From NCBI GenBank assembly GCA_903772945.1, contig CAICTM010000807.1:1-47515 (forward strand): a DNA stretch of 47,515 nt, read 5' to 3'. Below are positions 20,840 to 30,845 of the stretch, piece after piece (position 1 is the stretch's first letter; every line of letters begins with the position of its first letter). Under the pieces are notes generated by a model. That model worked only from the letters and a program-made list of their open reading frames with translations. It made no database searches and had not been told where the DNA came from. This DNA comes from Seminavis robusta. Lineage: Eukaryota; Bacillariophyta; Bacillariophyceae; Naviculales; Naviculaceae. Both the position numbers and the translations under genes were made by a program.

Positions 20840-22072
20840 ATGGCGGTAGCTCATAAGTTAAAAAGAGAGATGGGAAAGATTCGTCTTTGGTCTGGCTTGT
20901 TGCTCTCTTTGGGATTATGCCTGGTCGCTTATCTTTGTGTGGATAATGAAGCAATCGCCAGCTTTGCACCAAGGGATCTGAATAGGAAGAAGGACCAGAA
21001 AAATGATACTTTTAGTAGGCTACCCCTGACCAGGACCCCAAGTGCACATCCTCTCCTCACAGCCAATGATACCGACAGTAATGTTTCTATTCCACTCTAC
21101 AAGAATCTCTCGTGTCCCTTTGAAATGAGCAAATTCAGTTGTTTCCGTCAAGGACGTCACCGACAAGCCCAAGCGTCCTTCGATCTTGCCGCCAAGCGCA
21201 AACGCCCGCGATACTGGTGGCAATCTAACAACAACAGCAACTACACTGTCCCTACTGATGAATACATACCCAAGCTGCTCTTGGTGGGAGATTCCACCAT
21301 GCGCCAAGTGTTTGTTGCCTTGGGATGTTTCTTTTGGCATCAAGACATGATTGCCAAGTTCTACATGGACTGGAAGCCGTATTGGCCCTGTCATGGATTC
21401 CCAGGATGTGTCACCAGTGGCAAGCACTCGGGGTTTGATGCGGGACGCATTCGACTCAAACAGGGGCTCGATATCTTCTTTTTTCCACATGCCGGTGGCC
21501 TCGATCACAATCAAAAAGAAATTATCGATAACTGGTTAAAGTCCTGGAAAGAAACAGGGAAACTCAAGTTTCAACTACAACCTACGGGGTATCCGTTTGG
21601 TTTGGGACGCCGAGATACGGTTGTGTATACGGTGGGAATGCACTTGACTCCTTGGAGTCGAAAGAAAATATATCCCAAGATTGATCAATTAGGTCGGGCC
21701 TTGCGACAAGCCCGTATCAACGGCAGAAATGCTCCCACTTTTGTGCTACAAACAAGCACAACGCAACATTTCAACTCTCCCGATGGGCAATACTACAAAT
21801 ACATGATGGGTTCATCACCACCGATTCCCCTCAATACCACGGTCAATGGGTGTCGGTCCAGCCTACCCATCAATCCACGACGAGAGAGCGAGCTCAAAGT
21901 CTTTCAAGAGGGTCAAAATGTCGACGTAATCTTGGATGTGCCAGATGAAGACATGGGAGACTATCATGTGGGCGGCAACGACTGTACACACTATTGCATG
22001 GCCGGTGTACCGGATCTGATCGCCATGAATCTACTGGATCGACTGGGGGAACATTTTGGGCAATCACAATAG
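20840..22072 (+). CDS. PC-esterase / TBL-like polysaccharide O-acyltransferase
   Basis: A protein of 410 residues from ATG 20840. It has a short basic N terminus and one hydrophobic segment at about residues 17-34 (LWSGLLLSLGLCLVAYLC), giving type II topology in the Golgi. A YKNLSCPFEMSKFSCFR segment gives paired Cys like the TBL domain. The GDS motif is at residues 150-152 (LLLVGDSTMRQVF) and the DxxH motif at D381-H384 (DCTHYCMAGVPD), the Ser and Asp-His of the catalytic triad. These are the marks of the PC-esterase/trichome-birefringence-like family, which O-acetylates cell-wall polysaccharides in plants; one member group in animals acts on sialic acid. The substrate here is unknown. An internal Met at residue 11 is a possible alternative start. 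Confidence 0.85.
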   Translation: MAVAHKLKREMGKIRLWSGLLLSLGLCLVAYLCVDNEAIASFAPRDLNRKKDQKNDTFSRLPLTRTPSAHPLLTANDTDSNVSIPLYKNLSCPFEMSKFSCFRQGRHRQAQASFDLAAKRKRPRYWWQSNNNSNYTVPTDEYIPKLLLVGDSTMRQVFVALGCFFWHQDMIAKFYMDWKPYWPCHGFPGCVTSGKHSGFDAGRIRLKQGLDIFFFPHAGGLDHNQKEIIDNWLKSWKETGKLKFQLQPTGYPFGLGRRDTVVYTVGMHLTPWSRKKIYPKIDQLGRALRQARINGRNAPTFVLQTSTTQHFNSPDGQYYKYMMGSSPPIPLNTTVNGCRSSLPINPRRESELKVFQEGQNVDVILDVPDEDMGDYHVGGNDCTHYCMAGVPDLIAMNLLDRLGEHFGQSQ

Positions 22073-22299
22073 CAAGGATAGAACTGAATCAACCTGTGTA
22101 CCGATAGTGTACGTACATAGACCGGCCATACGCACACGAAATGACAAGTATCTGGCTACTGGATAGCTGGCTGGCTCTAGTTGGAAGCATTTGGCGATGG
22201 AACTGGCTGCTTGCCATAGTCGACAAGTAGAGAAGACCCAAACGTCCTAACACCATGCTATCCACACTTGTACCACCAATTGGTAGCTTGCTGCTATAC

Positions 22300-23560
22300 G
22301 AAACGGCTCGTGGAAGCCGGGGTGATGAAATTTGGGAAGACCGGAAGAAGTTCAGCACGGTCCGCAGAATCTGCCAATGTAAATTGCTGTAGTGATAGCA
22401 ACACAAATAAATGCACCACCTCACCTTGGGAGTGTGCTGCTGGTGAGGGTACCGCCACTCTGTGTGAGATCAACCCTCGCTTTGGCTTGGGCGGATTGCC
22501 TAAGGCTTTGGCTGCAACACAGGAGCGATTTGGCCACTGGCACCATATCCAAATAGCCCAGAAGTGATGCTGCCATTTGTGACCGTCACACAAGATGATC
22601 CTTTCGACAAAAGCATTCTTGAACCGCAATGGCTTCCTTCTATTGACAGAGATCGATTGACGGCAATCCCGCACCGCACCGTACAATCATAAAAGCTTCA
22701 GAGATCCTGCATTCAAGGAATGCGTATTAAGAGACTGTGAATTCAATATGGTACTACCTACCAGTAGACCAAACAGTCAACCAATTTTAACAGATGAAAC
22801 GTGGGAAAATGGCTGCTTTTTCAGCTGCTTTTTATACGGGGGGCGTGCTTGGTGTTCTGCTGGGTTTAATACTTTGTGAAGGGTTCATGCTGGGTTGTGC
22901 ACTAAGAGATGGATTCCTCCTTGGCATGCTAGAAGGCAAGCTGCTAGGTGTCATGCTTGGATTTGCACTTGGAGCCTGGCTTGGAGCATTGCTGACAGAT
23001 GGAGGTGCACTTGGCGTTCTGCTGGGCTTAATACTTTGTGAAGGGTTCATGCTGGGTTGTGCACTGAGAGATGGATTCATACTTGGGATGCCAGAAGGCA
23101 AGCTGCTAGGTGTGAAGCGTCTCACAACAGCAGCATCAGTCTTCCTCTCCCACAGGAAGCAGTGCCTCGCTGGCTCAACATGTTCCACGTACGATCTTTG
23201 CGTTTCTTTCTCCTTTTGTTGAATGGGATGAATGGGTTACGGGGAGGGAAGGAAGGAAGGAAGGCTTCCTTCGACGACCTCTGATGTTTGGCACGGTCCT
23301 GCAGGATCTGCCAATGTGAATTGCTGTAGTGATACACATATGCACCACCTCCCCTTGGGAGTGTGCTGCTAGTGAGGGTGCCCGTGGCTGCCTCTCTGTG
23401 ATATCAACCCTCGCTTCGGCCTGGGGAGATTGCCCTAGGCTTCAGCTGCCACACAGAAGCAATTTGTCCACTCGCACCATTAAAGATATTCTTGTCTTTA
23501 GCACAGAAGCGATGTTGCCATTGGTATCCTTGTCAGAAAATTATTCTTGATCTTATGTGG
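22300..23560. repeat. Pair of ~270-bp direct repeats flanking a PS-repeat fragment
   Basis: The segment from about 22330 to 22610 recurs, diverged, at about 23285-23560. Shared strings include GCCAATGTRAATTGCTGTAG, TTGGGAGTGTGCTGCT and GATCAACCCTCGCTTYGGC (ATATCAACC in copy 2). On the plus strand both copies can encode GSANVNCCSD-like text, but neither has a complete ORF. The minus-strand PS-repeat remnant lies between them. Confidence 0.7.
22832..23134 (-). pseudogene. PS-repeat gene fragment
   Basis: On the minus strand an open stretch encodes PS-x-x repeats (PSSLPSGIPSMNPSLSAQPS and SIKPSRTPSAPPSV), very like part of the array in the gene at 15235 (MNPSLSAQPS and SIKPSRTPSTSP). It contains an internal tandem copy of itself. 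There is no signal peptide, no C-terminal domain and no start codon in context. It is a fragment of a third family member. The antisense LLG-rich ORF in the same place is only the shadow of this array. Confidence 0.65.
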
Positions 23561-25118
23561 TTGCAACAAAGTAATGATCCTTGCACAAGACACATTCTTC
23601 AATGTCAAGAGATCCCTTGTGTTTTGACAGAGCAGGTGCATTGCACTTTGCTATCTAGTGCACCTTCATATTCTCCCTTGGCATGCAGCACAGGTCCAAA
23701 TGCTACGGTCTGGTGTGCACGTGGTGTGCAACTTGAAACATCTTTCAAGTTGTTGAAGAATTGCCTTTCTCACATGATCCTCTCCTTGCAGGCAATGGAT
23801 GTAGCCAGCACCCAGTTCCCCATCAATAGGGCAATTTTTTTTGGCTCCGTTCGTTTCGTAAGACCCTAGAGCGACCCCTTAAAATTGTCGATCGCATAAA
23901 TCTTGGAGCAAATGGAGAGTGGATCTGCTGTTGTTGAATCGAATCTGCGGCAGCAGAAACCTCTTCAAGCACAAGTGCTCGAAATGATGAGCACTGACAA
24001 TCAAGGTATCCAGCAGCTGATGTCTTGGTTGAGTTTGTTCTCACTGTTGTTGAGCAGACAGACCTGCGGTTCTGTAGACCAACACGCCTTGATCCAGGGC
24101 GACAAGAGCAGGAAAGTAGTAGCAAGCAAAGTTGCCATGCTGTACTCTACTGTACTAGTTGCTGTATCTATTTAGTTGGCTGGATTCGATTCTCGACCTT
24201 TATTATGGTACCTTGAAACAAAGGCAAGAAGACCCGGGCAGCAGCATGCATCTCATCTCAGGAACAACGGGTGCAGCCACAATTGCTACTAGAACAGAAC
24301 TCACTCATTGCAACCCGTTGGCGTACGGCAATAATATAGCTATAATATTAAGGTTTACACTTAATAAGTGTAGTGGACTGTGCTAGTAAAGTAGCTGCTA
24401 GAGTAGGAAAGCGGGTCACGAGCTTTTAGCTGTGATTTCACTTTCAGGCTTCGCAAGTTCGTGGCATGAATGTTCTTCAGAGTTCTCCACAAGAGATGGG
24501 GCAACCAATGTGTTAAATCCCAGCTTCATCGAGATAACTATTGAAGAGTATGTCTTTATTAAGAAGCTCGATACAGGCTGTTCCTCCGACACAATAAGGA
24601 TTTGCGTTTCGGAAAGTGGCTGTTAATTGACTTTGGTTTTTGGAGCTGTTTGGCTTCCACCACGTCATTGCGAACTATTGCGTCACTGTGGTAGCTAAAG
24701 AAGAAGACTTATCATAGTTTAAAGTTTTTAAAAAGTGAGAGTATTAAAATACAGAAATAGCGTATGGGGCCAGCTACGGTACTTGCTTGGGACCATTGCT
24801 TCCGAGGCCTTTTACACGGAATCAAGGCAAGCAAAAAGCAAGGGCCTGTTTCTTTTTTTTGTTGAGGACCTGTTACAGCTATGTACGCTGTGCCATAGCA
24901 TGGAGTCCAGTCGTTGACTGCTGTGGCGTTGCTCGTTGCTGAAGAGGGATCTGTTCGATAGGCGGCCACAGCGAGTGCAATTTGCTTTTGCTTTTCGGTG
25001 ATAGTCTACTAGGAGCAACATTCCTTCCGTGATTATCCTTCAGTGCAACCTTACCACTTTGTGCTTGTACCATAACTGCACCTCGGCTAGCTAGACTACT
25101 CAAAGATCGATTGCTGCC
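23561..25118. other. Gene-poor decayed DNA
   Basis: About 1.5 kb with no supported gene. An ORF at 23492-23869 is Cys-rich and may extend the duplicated segment, but it starts at a non-ATG codon and has no known domain. The last 100 bp before 25119 should include the promoter of the GAF gene. Confidence 0.45.
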
Positions 25119-27065
25119 ATGCCACGCTCTGGTACCTTTCGAAGCGTTGTCGACTTTGACAGCAACGCTGACGACCTGCGTATGGCGTTGATGAACATGA
25201 ACATTCAAAGTCGGGACGACATTGCCGAAGCCAGAGAAGGAGTGGATGATCAACACACGAGTCGTCAACATTCGACGTTGAGTCGGTCGTTGTCGGAGAG
25301 GACTGAAAGCACCGCATGGACGACTGGTACTTATTCCGAATCTGATGAAAGAACCAACGAGGATGAGCGTCTGGATGAAAGTTGGGATTGGACCTTGAGC
25401 GACTACGACGAAGAACGGTCGGAGCCTCAACAAATTTCCCATGAAGTAAAGCGTCTGATGAATGTCCAGACCTTTGATCATATGATTGAACGAGATGATG
25501 ATCCCACCACTGCCAGTACCCGTGCTACCTTGGACCGGCTGACCGCCATGGGACAACGGTTGCTCAAAGTCCCCATTTGCGCTGTGAATTTGATGGATAT
25601 TGGAAGGAGCTATATAATGAGCAATGCTGGTCTAGGCAAAACCGTCACGGAAAGTGGTCGCAAGGAAACCTGGTGCAATCATACCCTGCAGTACAAAGGA
25701 GATCACATGATTGTTCCCGATGCTACCAAGGACTGGCGTTTTTGCAAGAGTCCACACGTTACGGGACCTTATCACCTGCGATTCTATGCCAGTACTCCCA
25801 TGGTGTCACCTGAAGGTTTTCGTGTGGGAACCTTTTGTGTCATGGGATGTGAAGCCAAGCCGAATGGATTCACTGAGGAGGAAACGGCAACCTTTTTGGA
25901 TTTGGGAAAACTGGCGGGTGATGCATTGATCCAAGGTCGTCACAACAGGCGGAGTCGTAAAGCCATGGAGGCAGCTGTGGATATGGTGCAAGCTGCCAAA
26001 CATGATTCCAAGGGGCTCTTGCAGGGTATCCAGCATTGTCTCCAACCAATCCTTCTCAAGATGAACAAGGACCCACGGTCCCAAGAACACCGCAGGAACA
26101 TCTCGAGTGCGCTGTCGGCGACGGACGTTGTCGCGGATATCAACGAAACAACGTTGGCAGGTGTTCAGGGTGAGGCATCGAAATCTATGAGCAGCACGGT
26201 GATTTCTTCGTGTGATGAAATAATAATAATGCCGCAGGAGAAGACAAAAAATGACAAGATCATTATTGTCAAAGAGACTTTGGAACTTCTTCACAATCTC
26301 ATGGACCCGTTTCCAAAAGGGTCGCCCATGGTCTTTTCGATGGATCCCAAAATGCCAACCTCGATTATCACAAAAAGCTTGCACCACTTACAACGTGCTT
26401 GTCTCAACATGCTTCGACATGCGTGCTCCAAAGCTTCCAAAGGAGGATCATCTATCCACTTTCGGATTGCACCGGATCAAAACAATAACAATAAACAGCA
26501 GCCACAACAAGCGATCTTTGAATGTCGGAATATTACAGGATCGTCGGGTGTCGGACATCATCAAACCGGGGAATACTTTGGAGAGCAAAAGGTGCGGCTG
26601 TCCAAAAAAGAAGAGCAAAACAAGAGCAACAATCTTTCGGAAATCCAATTGTGGCCGTTGGCCTCTCACGTCGATAGTCTAGGTGGGTCGTACGGATTCC
26701 AGTCACCACAATCGTTGGGCGGCGAGGAAGGACTCGCCAGCGTGTGGTTCAAAATCCCGTTGATTGCAGCCAATGGCATGGAAATAGTCCAACGTGCGCG
26801 AGGAGACTCTATCGCAAAGCGGCGCAAGGACGAGGACGCCTCTATCCGTCCGCCTCTTGGCCCTACCCAAGCAACTTCTGATGGGGCAAGCCAAGTGATT
26901 CCTGATAGTGCGATGGACACTACGAGTGGTAGCAACTGTGACGCACCTCTTGTCCCACAACCTGGTGGCCACCGAGGCCAGCTGAATGACACGAGTGAAG
27001 TCATGGGTGATGAATTGTCAGGTAGCCGGAAGCGAATCAAATTGGATGACAGCCACGTTCCATAG
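25119..27065 (+). CDS. GAF-domain protein with degenerate histidine-kinase-like half
   Basis: An intact ORF of 648 residues from ATG 25119. The first 110 residues are acidic and Ser-rich. Residues 136-270 match a GAF domain (LTAMGQRLLKVPICAVNLMD, YASTPMVSPEGFRVGTFCVM, FTEEETATFLDLGKLAGDAL). Next comes AAKHDSKGLLQGIQH at about residues 292-306, with a His placed like the phospho-acceptor of a DHp helix. At about 400-560 a HATPase-like part shows an N-box-like ACLNMLRHACSKASKG and a late Gly-rich segment (SLGGSYGFQSP), but the classic DxGxG box is not seen. The fold is therefore that of a sensor histidine kinase with probably lost or weak ATP binding. The C-terminal 90 residues are disordered, with a basic GSRKRIKL tail that could be a nuclear localisation signal. 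Ligand unknown. Confidence 0.75.
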   Translation: MPRSGTFRSVVDFDSNADDLRMALMNMNIQSRDDIAEAREGVDDQHTSRQHSTLSRSLSERTESTAWTTGTYSESDERTNEDERLDESWDWTLSDYDEERSEPQQISHEVKRLMNVQTFDHMIERDDDPTTASTRATLDRLTAMGQRLLKVPICAVNLMDIGRSYIMSNAGLGKTVTESGRKETWCNHTLQYKGDHMIVPDATKDWRFCKSPHVTGPYHLRFYASTPMVSPEGFRVGTFCVMGCEAKPNGFTEEETATFLDLGKLAGDALIQGRHNRRSRKAMEAAVDMVQAAKHDSKGLLQGIQHCLQPILLKMNKDPRSQEHRRNISSALSATDVVADINETTLAGVQGEASKSMSSTVISSCDEIIIMPQEKTKNDKIIIVKETLELLHNLMDPFPKGSPMVFSMDPKMPTSIITKSLHHLQRACLNMLRHACSKASKGGSSIHFRIAPDQNNNNKQQPQQAIFECRNITGSSGVGHHQTGEYFGEQKVRLSKKEEQNKSNNLSEIQLWPLASHVDSLGGSYGFQSPQSLGGEEGLASVWFKIPLIAANGMEIVQRARGDSIAKRRKDEDASIRPPLGPTQATSDGASQVIPDSAMDTTSGSNCDAPLVPQPGGHRGQLNDTSEVMGDELSGSRKRIKLDDSHVP

Positions 27066-27648
27066 AGCAACTTTGAAGGGATGGCGACAGCAAAGTAGGG
27101 ATCACACCCAGGCCGCAGCCTTGCATTTTTTAGTACAAGCAATAGGTAGCGCGACATTTTGACTTTCAATGCACATATTAGCGAGTTACAATTACAAAAG
27201 CTAGCTAGGAGTGAGCTCTCAAATGCATGTTATTGCAAATAAAAGTGGCGGTAGGCTGCTCTCTCAAGACGTCCTCCTTGAGATGAAGCCATGTTGATTC
27301 AAATCTCTCCCCTGCAATAATTGTTCAGACACTGTCCTTTAAAAAGTTTCAGACAATGTCTGCAAGTTCAAATATGGATGAATCTTATGAAAAGATGCGG
27401 ACACATCGCGATCCTTCCAGAACTGTCTTCAGAAATCTTGTTGGAACACGTCATCCTGTCATCGGACCAATTGGCTTGACCAGAGCCACGTAGGCTCAAA
27501 GAAGGAAGGATTGCAAGAAAAAAGAAGCTCCAATCTTGAAGCCAAATGTTAGTTAGACACTGCTGACATCCGCACAAAACTCAACCAGGAGGACCTGAGA
27601 AGAAAAAACAAAAGAAAATAACTTTGTTCTGTCGAATTTTGATCCACC
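27066..27648. other. Intergenic, upstream of plastid paralogue 1
   Basis: About 580 bp without a supported gene. One CTAGCTAGG block lies near 27202. The last part is presumably the promoter and leader of the gene at 27649; I see no clear core motif. Confidence 0.45.
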
Positions 27649-28170
27649 ATGAGATTTTCCTTCTTGACTGCCTTTGTTCTTGCTGCTTCGGCCGCTGATG
27701 CCTTTGCCCCAGTGAAAAGCCCAAACCGAAGCACTGTCCGGCTGGCCCACCCTTATCCTGATCCTCAGTCCCTGGAAAGCAGCCCTGCCAGCAAATATGG
27801 TGATCCCACAGCTGTTGGACCTTCCATTGCCCCATGGAAGGATGTGAACGCATGGCCTGACAATCGGCCTCCAGCCCCTGCAATGAGTGTTGCTCCCAGG
27901 GGCGGCATGACCCAAGGTGTGAAGCCAGTCACCAGCACAGTTCCAGCTGAGAAATTCGAATACAAAGTCCCCGTCCCACTGAAGAAACCACGCCTTCCCA
28001 AGAATCAAGGTGGCCACTTTCGTCCTGCCCGTGTGATGGAGAGTAGCGAAGGCTACATTGGAGGCAGTGATCTTGGAGTTACCCTTTTGCGAGGAGAAGC
28101 TGGTGTGGGGCACATGGAACCTTTCTGTACAACCCTTCAGGAAGGTGTCATGGATTACCTTGGACATTAG
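27649..28170 (+). CDS. Plastid-targeted protein of unknown function, paralogue 1
   Basis: A protein of 173 residues from ATG 27649. A signal peptide (MRFSFLTAFVLAASAADA) runs into FAPVK, so the cleavage region reads ADA-FAP. This is the ASAFAP-type motif known to direct import into secondary plastids of diatoms. The mature part has conserved blocks shared with the gene at 29453: HPYPDPQSLESSPASKYG, IAPWKDVNAWPDNRPPAP, LPKNQGGHFRPARVM, IGGSDLG and GHMEPFCTTLQEGVMDYLGH. It has no transmembrane segment after the presequence and no catalytic motif that I recognise. The Pro-rich and Trp-containing blocks are likely structural. Function unknown. Confidence 0.85.
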   Translation: MRFSFLTAFVLAASAADAFAPVKSPNRSTVRLAHPYPDPQSLESSPASKYGDPTAVGPSIAPWKDVNAWPDNRPPAPAMSVAPRGGMTQGVKPVTSTVPAEKFEYKVPVPLKKPRLPKNQGGHFRPARVMESSEGYIGGSDLGVTLLRGEAGVGHMEPFCTTLQEGVMDYLGH

Positions 28171-28306
28171 ATAGAAGGAGAGTTCGAAGGCAATGCCTGA
28201 GAGCTCATGAGAGGGAGACACGTTTAAAAGAAGGAGTCATGGATTACATTGGACATTAAACAAAAAAAGCAATTCCAAAAGGTAAGTCCATGAGAGGGAG
28301 ACGTGG
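28138..28306 (+). repeat. Tandem copy of the gene's 3' end
   Basis: The last codons and 3' flank of the gene (AAGGTGTCATGGATTACC... TTGGACATTAG, then GAGAGGGAGAC) recur just downstream at about 28231-28306 as GAAGGAGTCATGGATTACAT and TGGACATTAA, followed again by CATGAGAGGGAGACG. This is a partial tandem duplication of about 85 bp, now outside the CDS. A (GA)n run follows at 28307-28326. Confidence 0.8.
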
Positions 28307-28611
28307 AGAGAGAGAGAGAGAGAGAGTTCTACAGAGAACGAATGAGAAGAGTGAAAGGATCTGCTGTGATGTTGAAGCAACCCCTTGCTTGATGGTTTGT
28401 AGCAGTTGATTTTGTATGAATGCATAAGAAGATGTTGGGTTTCTCCAATACTGTACAGAATAAAAAGAATGTATAAGTCGCAGAAACTCAAAATGAACTT
28501 GGGCCACTCTATGCTTGGAGGATTTGAAAAACTTGCTCCGATGAAGTCAGTTTCTGTGGGTGAGGCGTACCTCATCTGTGTGCATGCATTTGACGGATAC
28601 GTCCACAATGG

Positions 28612-29230
28612 TATCTCATCAGTGTTGCAGAACAGATACCACCGTAACTAGTTGCTCTCGCCGTCCAAGCAAGCATGCATCCGTCAATTGAGATGCATGC
28701 CTGGCTGGGGTTGAGCAGTGAGTTGAGCGTACCTATCAAGAAGACAAGCCAATCTTGCCCAGTGGTGTTGCTTCAGACTTGTTCTTTCAACATTGGTGCC
28801 TCTCCCTTGCTGGCTGCAAGCAAAGGACAGTATCATCTGGTTGTTTGTCAGAAGCTGGAACCAAGCAGGCAGAGTGCGTGATGAATGGAACTAGCTGGAT
28901 GCCGTGAGCTTCCCCAAACAATGAAGGAATGGGTGCTGGCTATCCAGCTTTATCTAGATTCTCAGACAGTGTTGCAAGCCAGATACCAACACAAATAGTT
29001 GTTCCATCCATCCTAGCATGCACGCATCCGTCATCTGATGCGTGGCTGGCTGGGACTGAAGCAACCTTCCTAGCTAGCTAGCAAGAAAACAAGAAAATAT
29101 TCCCTGGTGGTGATTGGCTGCTTCAGACTTCATGTTGTTGTTTGCTGGACGCTGGAAGCAGAGAGATGAATGCAACTGGTTCCCGTGAGATTCTCCCAAG
29201 TATGGGTGCTGACCATGGCTATCTATCCGG
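28612..29230. repeat. ~300-bp tandem duplication between the plastid paralogues
   Basis: About 28612-28960 and 28965-29230 share a run of blocks in the same order: CAGTGTTGCA, AGATACCA, GCATGCAYGCATCCGTC, GGCTGGGRYTG, TTGCTTCAGACTT (GCTGCTTCAGACTT in copy 2), CTGGAA and GAATGGGTGCTGGC (AGTATGGGTGCTGAC in copy 2). No gene is supported inside. The duplication sits in the spacer of the paralogue pair. Confidence 0.65.
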
Positions 29231-29452
29231 ATCAAGATTTGATTCGATTCGATTCAGATGATGGCCGGAACACCCAGCGGTAGCAGGGGACAGTTCAACG
29301 GTGCAAATGAAGTTCGAGAATGATGGTGTCTCAATGCAATCCCGTGAGAAAAATGGCACGGGCAACGTCATGCAAGCAAACATTCGAGGCGTCAATGATT
29401 TCTGAAAGCACGACGGAGCCCACAACAACAACGATCTGTTCTGTGTTGAAAG

Positions 29453-30061
29453 ATGACCATGATAGCCTCCTTGCTGACCACTTTGGCCCTTGTTTTGGCC
29501 CCAGCTGCCACTGCCTTTGTGTCTGATTCAGGTCTGCGTTCCTGTGGAAGCACAGCCCGTCTGGCATCCCCTTATCCCGATCCACAGGCATTGGAGCGCA
29601 GCCCTGCAAGTGATTATGGTGAATCTGCAGCTGGTGATGATGTTACCATTGCCCCCTGGAAGGATGTTCGTCAATGGCCTGACAATCGTCCTCCAGCCCC
29701 TTTGATGAGTGTTGCTCCCAAGGGAAGCGTGCCCCAGGGCAGCATCAAGCCAACCAGCGAGATCCAGGCAGTTGCTACTCCCGTCGCCAGCAAGGTCCCC
29801 GCTGGATTCAAGGATATTGGTATTGCGGAAGGACAGAAATTCGAATTCAAAGGGCTCCCAGAACCCTTGAGGAAGCAGCGTCTTCCCAAGTCTGTGGGTG
29901 GACACTTTCGTCCTCAGCTTGTCATGAAGAGTCCATCAGAGGGTTGGATTGGAGGAAGTGATACCGGAATCAGTCATTACCCAGGCGACGAAGCTGTTGG
30001 GCATATGGAACCATTCATGACTACCCTAAAGGAAGGCGTTACTGATTACCTTGGACATTGA
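29453..30061 (+). CDS. Plastid-targeted protein of unknown function, paralogue 2
   Basis: A protein of 202 residues from ATG 29453. It is a tandem paralogue of the gene at 27649. The signal peptide (MTMIASLLTTLALVLAPAAT) ends with AFVSD, a Phe-containing junction of the ASAFAP class. The same conserved blocks follow: SPYPDPQALERSPASDYG, IAPWKDVRQWPDNRPPAP, MSVAPKG, LPKSVGGHFRPQLVM, GWIGGSDTG and GHMEPFMTTLKEGVTDYLGH. It has an extra segment of about 25 residues in the middle (around 95-125), absent from paralogue 1, between the MSVAPKG and LPK blocks. Targeting is inferred from the motif, and function is unknown. Full conservation of the C-terminal block suggests selection on it. Confidence 0.85.
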   Translation: MTMIASLLTTLALVLAPAATAFVSDSGLRSCGSTARLASPYPDPQALERSPASDYGESAAGDDVTIAPWKDVRQWPDNRPPAPLMSVAPKGSVPQGSIKPTSEIQAVATPVASKVPAGFKDIGIAEGQKFEFKGLPEPLRKQRLPKSVGGHFRPQLVMKSPSEGWIGGSDTGISHYPGDEAVGHMEPFMTTLKEGVTDYLGH

Positions 30062-30845
30062 AGGCGGTGAAAAAGGAAATCTTCCCAGATACTGCCACGA
30101 TGGGGAGAGCAGAGCTTGAGTGAGAGTGGTACTGGTACTGTAAGAAGAGAGACAGGTTGCATTGCAACCTTCTTGCTTGATGGTTTTTTGGCAAGATACA
30201 TTTCAAGAATCCATGAATGGGATTTGATTCAATTTCTCTGGCTAGACTGGATGGTGCTGCCTAGCTACTACTAGAGAGTAGAGTAAAAAAGACAACAAGT
30301 AGAAGGAGATGAAACTTGAAAAGAGCTGTGTTCCATTGGATGGAACTTGGGATCGGTTGCTTGGATCCTGTTTCCTTGGCCCAAAGAACGGATGTGCCCT
30401 TTCTCCGAATGGTTTGAACAGTGGCTGGTACATATATCGCCAATGCACTTGCATACGGTACAGTAGTAAATGCAGAACCGATGGTTCCGATCCTGTGATC
30501 TACCGTACATGCATGTAGACCAGTGCGGTTGCCCGACAAGGGAATCTTTGAATTGGTAGCTCCCAATCTACTCGCTCGAGAGTCGCTACTGCTGGCCACA
30601 AGGGAAACCAGCCAACTTGGAGGCTACCACATACAATATGGTATCCTCTGGGGACGGGCGGATGCTGAGGTACAGTGCCATGGAGGTACCGAAAGCCGAA
30701 ACCGAAACGTCTTCCGGGTAGAACATGGACCCAAAGAAGTCCAGCACTTTGTAAACTCTCCTCCCAGTTCCATCAAACAACACTCCCCAATTCTCTCCAC
30801 GCATAGCTCGAGAACGCAGCACCGTTTCACAATCGGACGACCGTG
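30062..30845. other. Intergenic, no supported gene
   Basis: About 780 bp between paralogue 2 and the short PS-repeat gene. A missing 5' exon of that gene would have to lie here, but I cannot identify a signal-peptide-coding exon. Confidence 0.4.

Noticed and set aside
22794..23222. Plus-strand LLG-rich ORF, 142 codons
   Set aside because: It mirrors the minus-strand PS-repeat fragment. The hydrophobic look is an artefact of reverse translation.
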